Shown here piece after piece: positions 48,040 through 56,972 of a stretch of 64,000 nucleotides of DNA. Origin of the DNA: Rhizobium favelukesii. Its GTDB lineage: Bacteria; Pseudomonadota; Alphaproteobacteria; Rhizobiales; Rhizobiaceae. The position numbers were made by a program, and so were the translations under genes. The notes beneath the pieces were generated by a model. It worked only from the letters and a program-made list of their open reading frames with translations. It was not told the DNA's origin and searched no databases. The stretch lies in NCBI RefSeq assembly GCF_000577275.2, contig NZ_HG916852.1:1987001-2051000 (forward strand), given 5' to 3'. Within the stretch, counting starts at the first letter, position 1. Each line of letters begins with the position of its first letter.

Positions 48040-48360
48040 TTAAATTCGAATTGCCTGCCTGTTCGCTATTAGATCATCGACTACGGTGGGGTCGGCGAGG
48101 GTGGACGTATCGCCCAGCGAGCCGAAGTCTTCTTCAGCGATCTTGCGAAGGATGCGACGCATGATCCTACCTGAGCGTGTCTTCGGGAGGCCGGGCGCGA
48201 ACTGTATGCTGTCAGGGGCCGCAATAGGGCCGATTTCTGTGCGGACATGCTTGATCAGCTGCTGGCGCAGTTCGTCCGACCCATCGTACCCGCCATCAGC
48301 GTCACGTAGCAATGGATGCCCTGACCCCTTAATCGCATGCGGATAGGCCTCTCGTCAGCA
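48040..48360 (-). pseudogene. Acetyl-CoA synthetase C-terminal remnant
   Basis: [71 protein letters not shown] is the C-terminal lid domain of AcsA, including the acetylated-lysine motif [11 protein letters not shown] (Lys-to-Arg at the SGK position). Just upstream, PHAIKGSG and [13 protein letters not shown] occur in alternating frames, so at least two frameshifts are present. The ATP-binding body is missing. It is a remnant that retains the natural stop. Confidence 0.78.
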
Positions 48361-48698
48361 ACGAGGTGTTGCTGAAATTGCATCTTGTCGCTGCGAAATG
48401 GACCTCGGGGCCGAGAAGGTCGTCTTTATTCATCTAGGCATAGGGGCGCTACTGCGTTTACGAACACGACGGTCCACGCGACAAAGCTGATCAGGAAAGC
48501 GCCGAAAAGTGCTCCAAACCGAAGAAATGCGGACCAAGAGGGGCCGTGGTCATGAAAGTTACTTTCTTCGAGAAAACGATTGTCAAACCCGAAAGCGGGC
48601 CTGACGCGCGTACAACCGAAAACCAGGGTCGAAGACGAGACGCGGACGGGTGGCGACGCGCTTCCTCTTTAGGCCACCGTCTAGTCCTGGTTGGGAAT
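48361..48698. other. Intergenic stretch without a defensible gene
   Basis: On the minus strand a short hydrophobic frame (about 48437-48540, FGALFGAFLISFVAWTVVF) suggests a scrap of a membrane protein. Otherwise I see nothing. Confidence 0.3.
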
Positions 48699-49515
48699 TT
48701 ACAGTTCAATGTGGTATTCTAGTCGGAACCCAGATGAATAAAATTCTCCTCGGTAACCTAGCGGGTTGCAAATGATTCGGGTTTGATCTGCCATGTAGTC
48801 TCGGAATTTGTGGATATGTCCGTGGACCCACAGGCTTGGCTTCCGCCACCTGATAAGATCGGAAAGGTCAGACGCGAAGGCGGCGTTCGTCACATTTCCA
48901 AAGAACGCCGGATCGAAGCTTCGCATTGAGGGCGCGTGATGGGAAACGACAACGGTTCGTCCTTGAAAATCGACCGACAACTCCATGTCGATAAATTTCC
49001 GGCTATCTCTGTGGCGTTCGAGGATTTCCCGGGCCGTTACCATGCCGTTTTCGCCGAACTAAGAGAGTCCGACCGATAAATTCACTGGAAATCCTTCATG
49101 CGCGATGGCACGAGTTCGAAAGCTTTAACGCGCCGCTCTTCCGGCGGGATGTGCTCATCTTCCCCAACGGACACCGCGAAATCAGTCCATAAGGTCGCGC
49201 CGATGAACCGGCAGTCACCGATGGTGACGGTCTCGTTTTCAAGGAGATGGATTTGGCTTCCTTCAACGAGCCGTCGGGCACGCTCCAGTGCCCCGCTGAT
49301 GCTGCTGCCGTAAAAATCGTGATTTCCTAGTACAAGCACCACCGGCATCTTTGGCTCGATGACCCGGCGGATATAAGAAATGCTGTCATCGATGAAGTTC
49401 GTGATGTCGCCCGCGCACACGCAGAGGTCTGCTTCTGGAACCTTGGGCGGGTCGCGTACTTAACCTGGTAAGGCGGCTTTCATGGATGTCGCTGATGATC
49501 CAAGATTTCACAGGG
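48699..49515 (-). pseudogene. Metallophosphoesterase with several frameshifts
   Basis: A calcineurin-type phosphoesterase spread over three frames. The N terminus KSWIISDIHESRL (near 49500) holds the D-x-H motif, VPEADLCVCAGDITNF the GD motif, and VVLVLGNHDFYGSS the GNHD motif. After a further shift near 49050, VVVSHHAPSM and LWVHGHIHKFRDY give the last metal ligands, ending at 48699. All metal-binding motifs are therefore still readable but out of frame at two places. Recent inactivation or sequence errors are both possible. Confidence 0.7.
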
Positions 49516-49582
49516 CCTCCGTCGGCCGTGTTAGAGCACGGCTCGTACCTGCTCGGTAGGGTTTTGATTACGTTAAGGACCG

Positions 49583-51586
49583 CTAATGTTGGCGGCGGCT
49601 TCGGCTCTGGGGTGTCGACGGAGGGGCCTTTCGCGACCCCGGCCAGTACGCCTCCAACTGCCTAGCATCGAGGCGCTTGTGTTTGACGAGCGCGTCCGCA
49701 AGCTTGAGCAGTGCGGGCTTGAGGCCATCGAGCATATTTCTTGCTCGCTGATATTGCTCTTGAAGAATTTCCGTAACGTCATCACGCAGCGCTAGGTCCT
49801 CCCAGAGCTTGGTAGGGAACGTCATGTCGACTGACCCAGGAAGATAATACAATGAGTTTCCAAAAGCGTATTCCGTCACCATTCGGATCGCCAACGTGGT
49901 CGCGCTGGCGAAATCGCTGCTCTTGTTCCCCGTCGACCAATTGGCTCGGTGTCCGAAAATCAAGTCTTCAGCTGCAGCTCCTGCCAAATCCGAGGTGATC
50001 ATCTCCATCGCGTCCCAACGAGTCAAAAACTCCCGGTGAGGCTTTACCAGAAACATGCCGCCATTTGCATCGACAGCGGTGGCGAAGTTTTCAACGTTGT
50101 CGTAGATTTCGACCCACTCGATCTTGCCGAGCATCAATGCGTGGGTCACGAGGGCGTGCCCTGCCTCATGGATTGCAACACGGTATAAGGTTTTGGCGTC
50201 GAGCGGAGGGGGCACTTGCACCTGCGATCTAACGTCCGAAATGTTGACATTTCGATTTTCCTTCCGGGCGATCCTTCTCGCTTCTCGCGCCAGTCTTTCG
50301 ATATCAGCGCCGCTCTTGCCAGGCATTCGCGCAGCTATTTCCCTGAGCGCGGCATCACCGCTCAAGGTAGGGAGATGAAACTCAAGGATTTCTCCTCGCG
50401 CTGTTGCGTCAGGCAAAGGAAATTTGACGTGTTTTTCGAGCCGACCGCTCCTTAGAAGGGCAGGGTCGATCCGCTCCGGATAGTTGCACGCACCAAGGAC
50501 GATAACGCCCTCGCGTCCTTCCGTTCCGTCCAAGCATTCTAAGAGCGCGTTCACGACTGTTGTGGAATAGGTCTCGTGGCGACTAGGAAATTTGGCTCGG
50601 TCGCCAATGGCGTCGAATTCATCCAGGAACAATAGACAGGGCGCATTTTCCTTGGCCGAACCGAACGCTTGATACATGGCCTTCAACATGTCACCGAGAT
50701 CGCCGTCTTTGTAAGACTGCCACTTCGGGATTGAGGTTGCTTCCAGATGCAGGCCGCAGTGAGCCGCAAGAGCGGCGGCAAAACGCGTCTTTCCTGTCCC
50801 CGGTGGCCCGTACAACAGACAACCCTTGTCCACCTCCGTCCATGGAAGTTTTCCTTGTCGCCAATCTGCAAGGTCTTTCTTCAAGGACTCAGCCCATACG
50901 CTCGCTTCGCCGAAGCCCTTGGTGACATCCAGAAGCCGCTCGTTGCCGGGAGCGGCCTTCGCCGCCTTCAATAGCTTTATCGCGGCCCGGCTCGCTGGTT
51001 GGTCCCGACGAAAGATGGCTTCCATGCGCTCCGACGCTTGTTCCGCGATGACCCCTGCCTGTTCGTCCGTCAGTGTGCCGCATTTGCGCAAGACACATAG
51101 GGCTCGTAGGTGTTGCACATCGCAAATAGCGAGCCTGTCAAAGAGCGTGGCCGCCAGCTCGAAATCCTCATGAAGGACAGAGCCCTCCTGAGTGAATACA
51201 ATTAGTTTCTCTCCCGTCTCAAGGAATTCCGCTGGGTCGATCTCCCATCCACGCTTATGCTTGGAAGTGGGGTGAAGGCAGAATTTAACGCCCTTCTTGT
51301 CCTTAAAGATGATGTTCGCAGCGTCATGGACGTCCTTGAGTTGCCATTGGGACGGGACGGCGATCACTGCGACGCAGGAAGGTTCGGAGAGCGCACCGAT
51401 GTTTCTGCGGAAGAGCGCCACAAGAGCGCAATAAGCTAGAAAGTTAGTGGCAGACTTGCGAGCGATTGCGGGTAGATTCCGTTTCGTCAGCCGGAATTCG
51501 ATTGTTCGAGGGGTTTTGAGCTGTTCGGCTGCTTGCTGCAGCTTTGCAATATAACGGTCCAGGCTATCGGTCAGGGCTTTGTCCAT
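49583..51586 (-). CDS. Soluble FtsH-like AAA metalloprotease
   Basis: A 667-residue protein with an AAA+ ATPase (Walker A GPPGTGKT at about 260-267, Walker B LLFLDEFDAIG, arginine finger region DPALLRSGRLEKHV) followed by an M41 peptidase domain. The latter has the zinc motif HEAGHAL (about 470) and a third acidic ligand region NKSSDFASATTLAIRMVTEYAFG. Unlike FtsH there is no N-terminal membrane helix pair; the first 240 residues form an unknown soluble domain. It is 21 bp behind the DUF6634 gene and divergent from the Xre-TniQ2 pair. Expected to unfold and degrade selected proteins; the target is unknown. Confidence 0.8.
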   Translation of the reverse strand: MDKALTDSLDRYIAKLQQAAEQLKTPRTIEFRLTKRNLPAIARKSATNFLAYCALVALFRRNIGALSEPSCVAVIAVPSQWQLKDVHDAANIIFKDKKGVKFCLHPTSKHKRGWEIDPAEFLETGEKLIVFTQEGSVLHEDFELAATLFDRLAICDVQHLRALCVLRKCGTLTDEQAGVIAEQASERMEAIFRRDQPASRAAIKLLKAAKAAPGNERLLDVTKGFGEASVWAESLKKDLADWRQGKLPWTEVDKGCLLYGPPGTGKTRFAAALAAHCGLHLEATSIPKWQSYKDGDLGDMLKAMYQAFGSAKENAPCLLFLDEFDAIGDRAKFPSRHETYSTTVVNALLECLDGTEGREGVIVLGACNYPERIDPALLRSGRLEKHVKFPLPDATARGEILEFHLPTLSGDAALREIAARMPGKSGADIERLAREARRIARKENRNVNISDVRSQVQVPPPLDAKTLYRVAIHEAGHALVTHALMLGKIEWVEIYDNVENFATAVDANGGMFLVKPHREFLTRWDAMEMITSDLAGAAAEDLIFGHRANWSTGNKSSDFASATTLAIRMVTEYAFGNSLYYLPGSVDMTFPTKLWEDLALRDDVTEILQEQYQRARNMLDGLKPALLKLADALVKHKRLDARQLEAYWPGSRKAPPSTPQSRSRRQH

Positions 51587-51607
51587 GGTTCGCTCCCCCT
51601 TTTGTCG

Positions 51608-51910
51608 CTAGCCGATCAGCCCGTGGTCGAAATAGTACCACCTGCTGAGGGTCCTGCCGATTTTGCGTTTTTGATCGAGGTAAAAGAGTTCGCTCGTGAC
51701 GCCCGGGCTACCTTCCTTGATATGCGGGTGACCGGACATCTCGCCGATAAGGCATGGCACGGAGCGCTGGACGAGCATGCAGTTGCGAATGGTGACAGGA
51801 TTTGCGGGACCGTCTAAGCCGCCAGGCGATGACAAGCCTTGTAAGTCGGCTAGCAGGGACTGCAGCCGGGGAATGATTACACTGGGTGAAGTTCCAAGCC
51901 ATTTGTCCAT
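51608..51910 (-). CDS. DUF6634-like small protein
   Basis: A 100-residue protein whose second half (RSVPCLIGEMSGHPHIKEGSPGVTSELFYLDQKRKIGRTLSRWYYFD) fits the pattern G-x3-GHP, TS-x-L, R-T-x-SRWY of DUF6634, a family I associate with rhizobial accessory regions. Function unknown. It leads a two-gene operon with the FtsH-like protease and is divergent from the Xre regulator, with a 151-bp shared promoter region. Confidence 0.6.
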   Translation of the reverse strand: MDKWLGTSPSVIIPRLQSLLADLQGLSSPGGLDGPANPVTIRNCMLVQRSVPCLIGEMSGHPHIKEGSPGVTSELFYLDQKRKIGRTLSRWYYFDHGLIG

Positions 51911-52061
51911 CGAGAGTACCTTCGATTCGGTTTGAGGAAGTTGGCCTGAAGCAAGAAATCCGATTCTTGACTCAAAATCAAAGGAAAATGACGCAAAACG
52001 TACTTAAGTGACGCACAGCGAATAATGTTGACATTTTCAGCCCTGGGCGTTTTTTCGGGGC
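51911..52061. promoter_or_regulatory. Divergent promoter with paired TGACGCA sites
   Basis: TGACGCA occurs at 51989 and 52009, 20 bp apart (two helical turns), around the near-palindrome TACTTAAGTG. TTGACA lies at 52028. The region separates the DUF6634/protease operon from the Xre/TniQ2 operon and is a good candidate for the Xre operator. Confidence 0.45.
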
Positions 52062-52616
52062 ATGAACCCGGTAATTCCGCTGTTGCGAGCTGCACGTTTT
52101 TTGCTTGGCTGGAGTCAGGCTGAAGTTGGCGTGGCGACGGGGATCAAAGCCAAAACCATCCAGTTGATTGAGGGTGGCAAGTATAAGCTGCTTCCGCGAG
52201 AAGCCTGGATACTGAAAGCTCATTATCAGGACGCAGGAGTCGAGTTTGTCGAGGCCGAACATGGGCACGGAGCTGGTGTCAGGTGGAGGACTCCTGGCAC
52301 CGTTCTAGAAGATAAGACACTTGATCATTTCGGCAGTAGGATAATCCGAGCTTCGAGAGGCTTGGCAGACCTAAGTCAGCGCGAGCTAGCAAAGGCAGCC
52401 GGTGTCGATCCGAGCTTCATCGCTCGTCTTGAAAAGAACCGGTATGACGCTGTTAACGAGCGAACGCTGAACAGCCTAGTGAACGGGCTTCGCACGAAGA
52501 ACATCGAGATGACGTCTGAGACAACTGCGTTCGGCGCGGGAGTTCGTTGGATAAAAGACGTCCGCCTTCAAGCTCCAACTGAAACGAAAAACACCGATAC
52601 GAAAGACGATAGGTGA
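52062..52616 (+). CDS. Xre-type regulator with two HTH domains
   Basis: A 184-residue protein with two Cro/C1-type helix-turn-helix domains: residues about 8-60 (LLGWSQAEVGVATGIKAKTIQLIEGGK) and about 95-150 (LSQRELAKAAGVDPSFIARLEKNRYDAVNERTLNSLVNGL). Each domain is followed by a related sequence (HGAGVRWRTPG and FGAGVRWIKD), so the protein looks like an internal duplication. The stop is 4 bp before the tniQ2 start, so the two are coupled. It probably controls itself, tniQ2 and the divergent operon. Confidence 0.82.
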   Translation: MNPVIPLLRAARFLLGWSQAEVGVATGIKAKTIQLIEGGKYKLLPREAWILKAHYQDAGVEFVEAEHGHGAGVRWRTPGTVLEDKTLDHFGSRIIRASRGLADLSQRELAKAAGVDPSFIARLEKNRYDAVNERTLNSLVNGLRTKNIEMTSETTAFGAGVRWIKDVRLQAPTETKNTDTKDDR

Positions 52617-52620
52617 TGCG

Positions 52621-54312
52621 ATGACTGTAGGTTTTGAGCATCCTAGCGTGTCTGAACCGAAAGCCCTCGCTATCCCAGTCGAACCGCAACCAGGGGAGGG
52701 GTTGGCAGATATCGTCTTCCGAGCATGTGCGGAGAATGGTTTTCATGATCTTTGGATTATCAACCGCCTGCTTGGCAAACACAGTATAAAACAGGGGTGG
52801 GGTCATTCACGCTTCGCTCGGTCCGATTTCGACGTGAAAGTGCTAGCGGACTTTCTTGGAGTGCCCAACGGTGTCGCCGACATCGAGCGCCTCATGTACC
52901 GCAAGGGAAAACATGGCGTTAATTTCTTTGGCGTCGAGATTAGCGGGATCGAGCTAATTGCCACTCGTCGCATTTCGCCGCTCTCGTTACGTGAAAAACC
53001 CTTTGCAAAGGCGATCTGGTCTATTCGTAGCCTCTCGTTCGATCCCCGCACTAAAGAGCGACTTCTAGACCGGTGCCCAGAGTGCAGTTCGGTCCTTCAA
53101 TATCGAATTGCCGGAGACATTTGCCGTTGTACTCGTTGTGGGATAGCCGACTTTCGCGACTATCCCCAAGCACTTGTTGAGGTTGATGATGTTGACGGCC
53201 TGGATTTCGTCACCAACTTGATAGACCCCGAGACCCAGAGCGTCTGTCGAGTACACGATGACTTGAAAAACTTCGGCACGGGAGAAATCTTTACGCTGGC
53301 GACTACCTTGGCGCGAGTTATTCAGACGGAGAACTCGGGAGGTAGCCGAAGGCCAAGCCCAACGGCTGAGAGTTTAAGCCTCGCGGGCAGTGCCATCAAA
53401 GGTTGGCCGAAGAAATTTGCTGAAGTCGTTGAGATTTACGCCCCAAACAAGATTCCAGATCAAAACCATACGCTCGATAGCAGTTTGTACGGTGTGACTG
53501 CCGAACTGAAAAAGGTTGTGAGGAAGGAACTTGCTACGGTTCTGAGCGGCCGCACAAGAAATTACGACGTGAAATCTCAAGCACGTCGGGCGGCCACTCG
53601 CGTAAAGTTTTGGTCATCACCTGCTGTGATGGAACAGGCCAGCAAGATGGGCCTGCCTGTTATCGACGTACTTGCGCTATATGCTGATCGGGTCATCGAA
53701 TGCCCGGACAGACGATATGCAGAGCGGTTGGGCATCCCGAGCGGTGCACCGCCCATGGATTTCGCCGCCTTCGCCAGTCATAGGAAAAAAGTAAGCGGAT
53801 TGGTCTCGGTCCTCGATGCGGTCTGGGGCAGTAAATCGTCCCGCCATCCCTGGTCGCGTGTCATGGAAGAGGTCGTCAATAAGAGGATTGGCGTGAGTAT
53901 CCTATCGCCATCCTCGAAGAATTTCTTAGAAAGCGCTTACACGGCCGACTTAAAGCGCATCCGGTCTATATGCGAAGCCCACGAGTCGGCTGTCGACCCC
54001 AAAGCGATTGTAAATGTCAGAGAGGCAAAGTTTTACTTGCGAATGGGCACTGGAGATGTCGGGGCTCTTAAAGGTCAGGGATACTTCAAAGACGATATTA
54101 TCACGATGGAACAAATCTGGCGATTCCAGGACGAGTTCATTTCCCCGTTCGAGATTAGGGCAAGACTGATCGTGGCGGGCGTAAAGCCACTGTCGGTCAT
54201 TCAGATTGGGGCTCGCCTGCAAGCAGCTGGGGCGAAGCGAACCCTACTTGACTTGCATCGATATCACCGTGACGATGGAGAACAGTATCTCTTTTCGATC
54301 ATCGGTAAATGA
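52621..54312 (+). CDS. tniQ: TniQ-family targeting protein (TniQ2, TnsD-like length)
   Basis: A 563-residue protein. The TniQ N terminus (IPVEPQPGEGLADIVFRACAENG) is followed by AIWSIRSLSFDPRTKERLLDRCPECSSVLQYR and a zinc ribbon CPEC...CRCTRC (about 150-172), then a long helical C-terminal region typical of TnsD-type DNA-recognising proteins. It is clearly paralogous to the TniQ beside tnsC (for example AIWSIRSLSFDPRTKERLLDRCPEC against AIWSVRWLPCDPETMERLMDRCPVC, and the DFRDYPQALVE match), but unlike that copy it is intact. It should direct TnsC/TnsB to a specific site. No second tnsABC is near. Confidence 0.85.
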   Translation: MTVGFEHPSVSEPKALAIPVEPQPGEGLADIVFRACAENGFHDLWIINRLLGKHSIKQGWGHSRFARSDFDVKVLADFLGVPNGVADIERLMYRKGKHGVNFFGVEISGIELIATRRISPLSLREKPFAKAIWSIRSLSFDPRTKERLLDRCPECSSVLQYRIAGDICRCTRCGIADFRDYPQALVEVDDVDGLDFVTNLIDPETQSVCRVHDDLKNFGTGEIFTLATTLARVIQTENSGGSRRPSPTAESLSLAGSAIKGWPKKFAEVVEIYAPNKIPDQNHTLDSSLYGVTAELKKVVRKELATVLSGRTRNYDVKSQARRAATRVKFWSSPAVMEQASKMGLPVIDVLALYADRVIECPDRRYAERLGIPSGAPPMDFAAFASHRKKVSGLVSVLDAVWGSKSSRHPWSRVMEEVVNKRIGVSILSPSSKNFLESAYTADLKRIRSICEAHESAVDPKAIVNVREAKFYLRMGTGDVGALKGQGYFKDDIITMEQIWRFQDEFISPFEIRARLIVAGVKPLSVIQIGARLQAAGAKRTLLDLHRYHRDDGEQYLFSIIGK

Positions 54313-54558
54313 GCATTCAGAATCTAAAAAAATTTCCGATAAAGAGCAATTTCAAGCGCTTAGATGAATCAAAAAAATGTTCTCTGCACATGTCTGAGGA
54401 GAGCCAACCTATTGGCACCGTGTTTGGCGTGCATGCAGAGGGAACGTAACCAACGGATCCGAGATGTTTGCTCGCTGCATTCTGTAGTTCCGGTTTCAAT
54501 GAAAGCGCGCCTTAATGTTCGTGTGCTAGTATCAGGACCATAAAAAGGGCTCCTGAGT

Positions 54559-56751
54559 ATGAAATACGCGCGCTTCCGACTGCTTCTCCTCCTCTTCGTT
54601 CTTCCTCTTTTCGCTGCGCTCTCGATCTATACTGGGCTCTTCGCAGTCCTGGAGTTTGCCACCGAAAGGAGCGATAAAATCGCAGCCGAGCGTCAAACGC
54701 ATCTTGCAGAGACGCTCGTTTCGAAAATGCAGGCGGCAGTAGCCCACGACCAGGAGAGTGCGACTGTCTGGGACGATGCGGTTCGCAACGTCAGCGACGG
54801 CAATGCGGACTGGATGGAGATGAACCTCGGCAAGTGGATGTTCACCTACTTTCAGCACGATCGCGCTTATGTGATCGCTCCGGATGGTCGCGCAGTATAT
54901 GTTTTTGCTTCGGACGAGGCGAATTCGGCGAAAGCCTACCAAGAGGTCCGGGATGTCGTGTCGCCGTTGGCGGACCGGCTGCGCGCAAGGCTCGTTGACG
55001 GTGACGATACCGGGATTTCTGACCAAGTCTTGAGTATTGGGGAAAGTGATCTCTCAACCGTCAACAGCCACCCGGCAATTGTCAGCGTGAAGCCGATCGT
55101 CTCCGACACCGGGAACATCAAGCAGAGCCCTTCGGAGATATATTTCCATGTTGCCATTCGTTATCTCGATGGCAGCTTCCTGACGGGGGTGTCGAGCGAA
55201 TATCAGTTTGATGACCTCACCTTTGCCTGGACCAAGTCGCCGCAAGTCAAACGGTCTTTCGCGGCAATTGGAAGTGCTGATGGCAAAGAATTCGGATACT
55301 TCTCCTGGCGTCCCTTTGAACCCGGGGAAGCTGTCGCCAAGTCAGTTCGCCCGGCTTTAAGCGCTGTCGGAGTGTCCGTGTTCGTCGCGCTGGCAGGAAT
55401 GGGGGCGATGATTGGTGCGAGAAACCGGAAGTTACGGCAGAGCAGGGCCGAGCTTGAACATCTCGCTCGGCACGACACCCTCACTGGACTGGCCAACCGG
55501 GCGCAGTTTGCTGAGCATTTGGCTACAGTGATCTCGGGGTCTGCCGCGACCCAGTCGAACGCGGTCCTGTTCATGGATCTTGATCGTTTCAAGCAGGTGA
55601 ATGATACATTGGGGCATCCTGTTGGCGATCGGCTCCTCGTGCTCGTAGCCGACAGGTTGCGCGAGATTTTTGCGGACAGTATCGTTGGCAGGCTCGGAGG
55701 CGATGAGTTTACAGCGGTCATCACGGATGTCACGAACGATCAGATCTCGCAGTCGTGCAAGCGAGTCATCGAATCCATGCGGCGTCCATTCGAGATCAAC
55801 GGAACGCCAATCAGCATCGGTGCGAGCATTGGTGTTGTGATTGGTATCGGACCTGATGTTGATCCATCCGACCTGACGCGGAAGGCTGACATCGCTCTCT
55901 ATAATGCGAAGGCGGCGGGCAGGAACCGCTTTGCGATCTTTGGGCCCCACATGGACGACTTGGTCCAAGACCGCCGCGAACTTGAATGCGACCTGCGGCT
56001 GGCGGTCCAGAATCGCAGAGATCTAGAGGTGCATTTTCAGCCGGTCTACGCAGCCCCGAATGGAGCCTTGTTTGGCGCCGAGGCGCTCCTTCGATGGAAG
56101 CACCCCTCAAGAGGTCTTATCAGCCCGGAGGTGTTCATTCCTATTGCCGAAGAGTGCGGCGTCATCGCCCAACTTGGCGATCTTGTTCTTGAGGAGGCCT
56201 GCCTGGCGGCCCAGCGGTGGCCGGATCTCGAGATTGCGATCAACGCCTCACCCATCGAGCTTCGAAACGAGGCGTATGCGCTCAGGGTCACTGCGGCTTT
56301 GAACAATCATGGGATCGATCCGACACGGCTGGAGATCGAAATAACCGAGGGCACGCTTCTCGACAGCGTAGGGGAATGTCAACGGAATATCGAGGCACTT
56401 CGCTCCAAAGGCGTCCGCTTCGCGCTGGACGATTTTGGCACGGGCTTCTCCTCCTTCGGTCGCCTACAGTATATCGCAGTCGATCGTATCAAGATCGACA
56501 AGAGCTTCGTGGACGGCTTCGGCAGCGAAGAGGCTGACAACCGAGCTATCGTCGAGGCGATGATAAGGCTGGCAAGGGCCAAGGGGCTAAAGACAACTGC
56601 GGAAGGCGTGGAGACCGAAGAGCAGCGGGCAATCCTCAAAGAACTCGGTTGCGATCATCTGCAAGGGTACCTGTTGTCGAAGCCTATGACCAAGGACGCA
56701 TTCGACATGATGGTTGGGGCAAATGTCATTGATTTGCAGGTGAAGCGATAA
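54559..56751 (+). CDS. Membrane-bound GGDEF-EAL protein with CHASE4-like sensor
   Basis: A 730-residue cyclic di-GMP enzyme. Membrane helix 1 (about 6-30), a periplasmic CHASE4-like domain (about 45-255, with DESATVWDDAVRNV at the equivalent of the family core), helix 2 (about 270-290), GGDEF domain (about 300-460, RLGGDEFTAV) and EAL domain (about 480-725, GAEALLRWKHP, IEITEGTLL, LDDFGTG, KIDKSFV). Both active sites look intact, so it may make or break the second messenger; one activity usually dominates. It starts after AAGGGCTCCTGAGT. It is the first core-like gene to the right of the island. Confidence 0.87.
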   Translation: MKYARFRLLLLLFVLPLFAALSIYTGLFAVLEFATERSDKIAAERQTHLAETLVSKMQAAVAHDQESATVWDDAVRNVSDGNADWMEMNLGKWMFTYFQHDRAYVIAPDGRAVYVFASDEANSAKAYQEVRDVVSPLADRLRARLVDGDDTGISDQVLSIGESDLSTVNSHPAIVSVKPIVSDTGNIKQSPSEIYFHVAIRYLDGSFLTGVSSEYQFDDLTFAWTKSPQVKRSFAAIGSADGKEFGYFSWRPFEPGEAVAKSVRPALSAVGVSVFVALAGMGAMIGARNRKLRQSRAELEHLARHDTLTGLANRAQFAEHLATVISGSAATQSNAVLFMDLDRFKQVNDTLGHPVGDRLLVLVADRLREIFADSIVGRLGGDEFTAVITDVTNDQISQSCKRVIESMRRPFEINGTPISIGASIGVVIGIGPDVDPSDLTRKADIALYNAKAAGRNRFAIFGPHMDDLVQDRRELECDLRLAVQNRRDLEVHFQPVYAAPNGALFGAEALLRWKHPSRGLISPEVFIPIAEECGVIAQLGDLVLEEACLAAQRWPDLEIAINASPIELRNEAYALRVTAALNNHGIDPTRLEIEITEGTLLDSVGECQRNIEALRSKGVRFALDDFGTGFSSFGRLQYIAVDRIKIDKSFVDGFGSEEADNRAIVEAMIRLARAKGLKTTAEGVETEEQRAILKELGCDHLQGYLLSKPMTKDAFDMMVGANVIDLQVKR

Positions 56752-56972
56752 GTTGACATGCGCGCCTGGAGAAGCACGCGGGCCAAACAGGGCGCCCATC
56801 CAGCGGCTCGTGGCGCAGAGCGCGATCGGCAACGGGTGCCAATTTCGCGGATGAGCGGCTCATCGGTCCCATTGCCAAGTTGAGTTCAAACCCTGAAAAT
56901 TTCGGCTCCGCTGACCTGGAATGGGGCAGCTTCGAAACGAGTACGAGGCGTTCTCGAATGCGCCCGCAGTTG

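Larger units (their letters stand above)
20700..54550. mobile_element. Tn7-like transposon with defence cargo (ends approximate)
   Basis: Inferred extent of a Tn7-like element. It begins near the repeat cluster upstream of tnsA and ends shortly after the second tniQ at 54312, where core-like genes resume. Support comes from a complete tnsA-tnsB-tnsC-tniQ operon at one end, a paralogous tniQ at the other, dense defence genes and gene wrecks between, and normal rhizobial genes on both sides. Exact terminal inverted repeats and the 5-bp target duplication were not found by eye, so the coordinates are estimates. It is also possible that the right part (about 44-54 kb) is a separate, older insertion. 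Confidence 0.5.

Noticed and set aside
20000..54600. CRISPR array or Cas genes tied to the Tn7-like element
   Set aside because: No regularly spaced identical repeats of 28-37 bp and no Cas-like protein seen, so a CRISPR-associated transposon is not supported.
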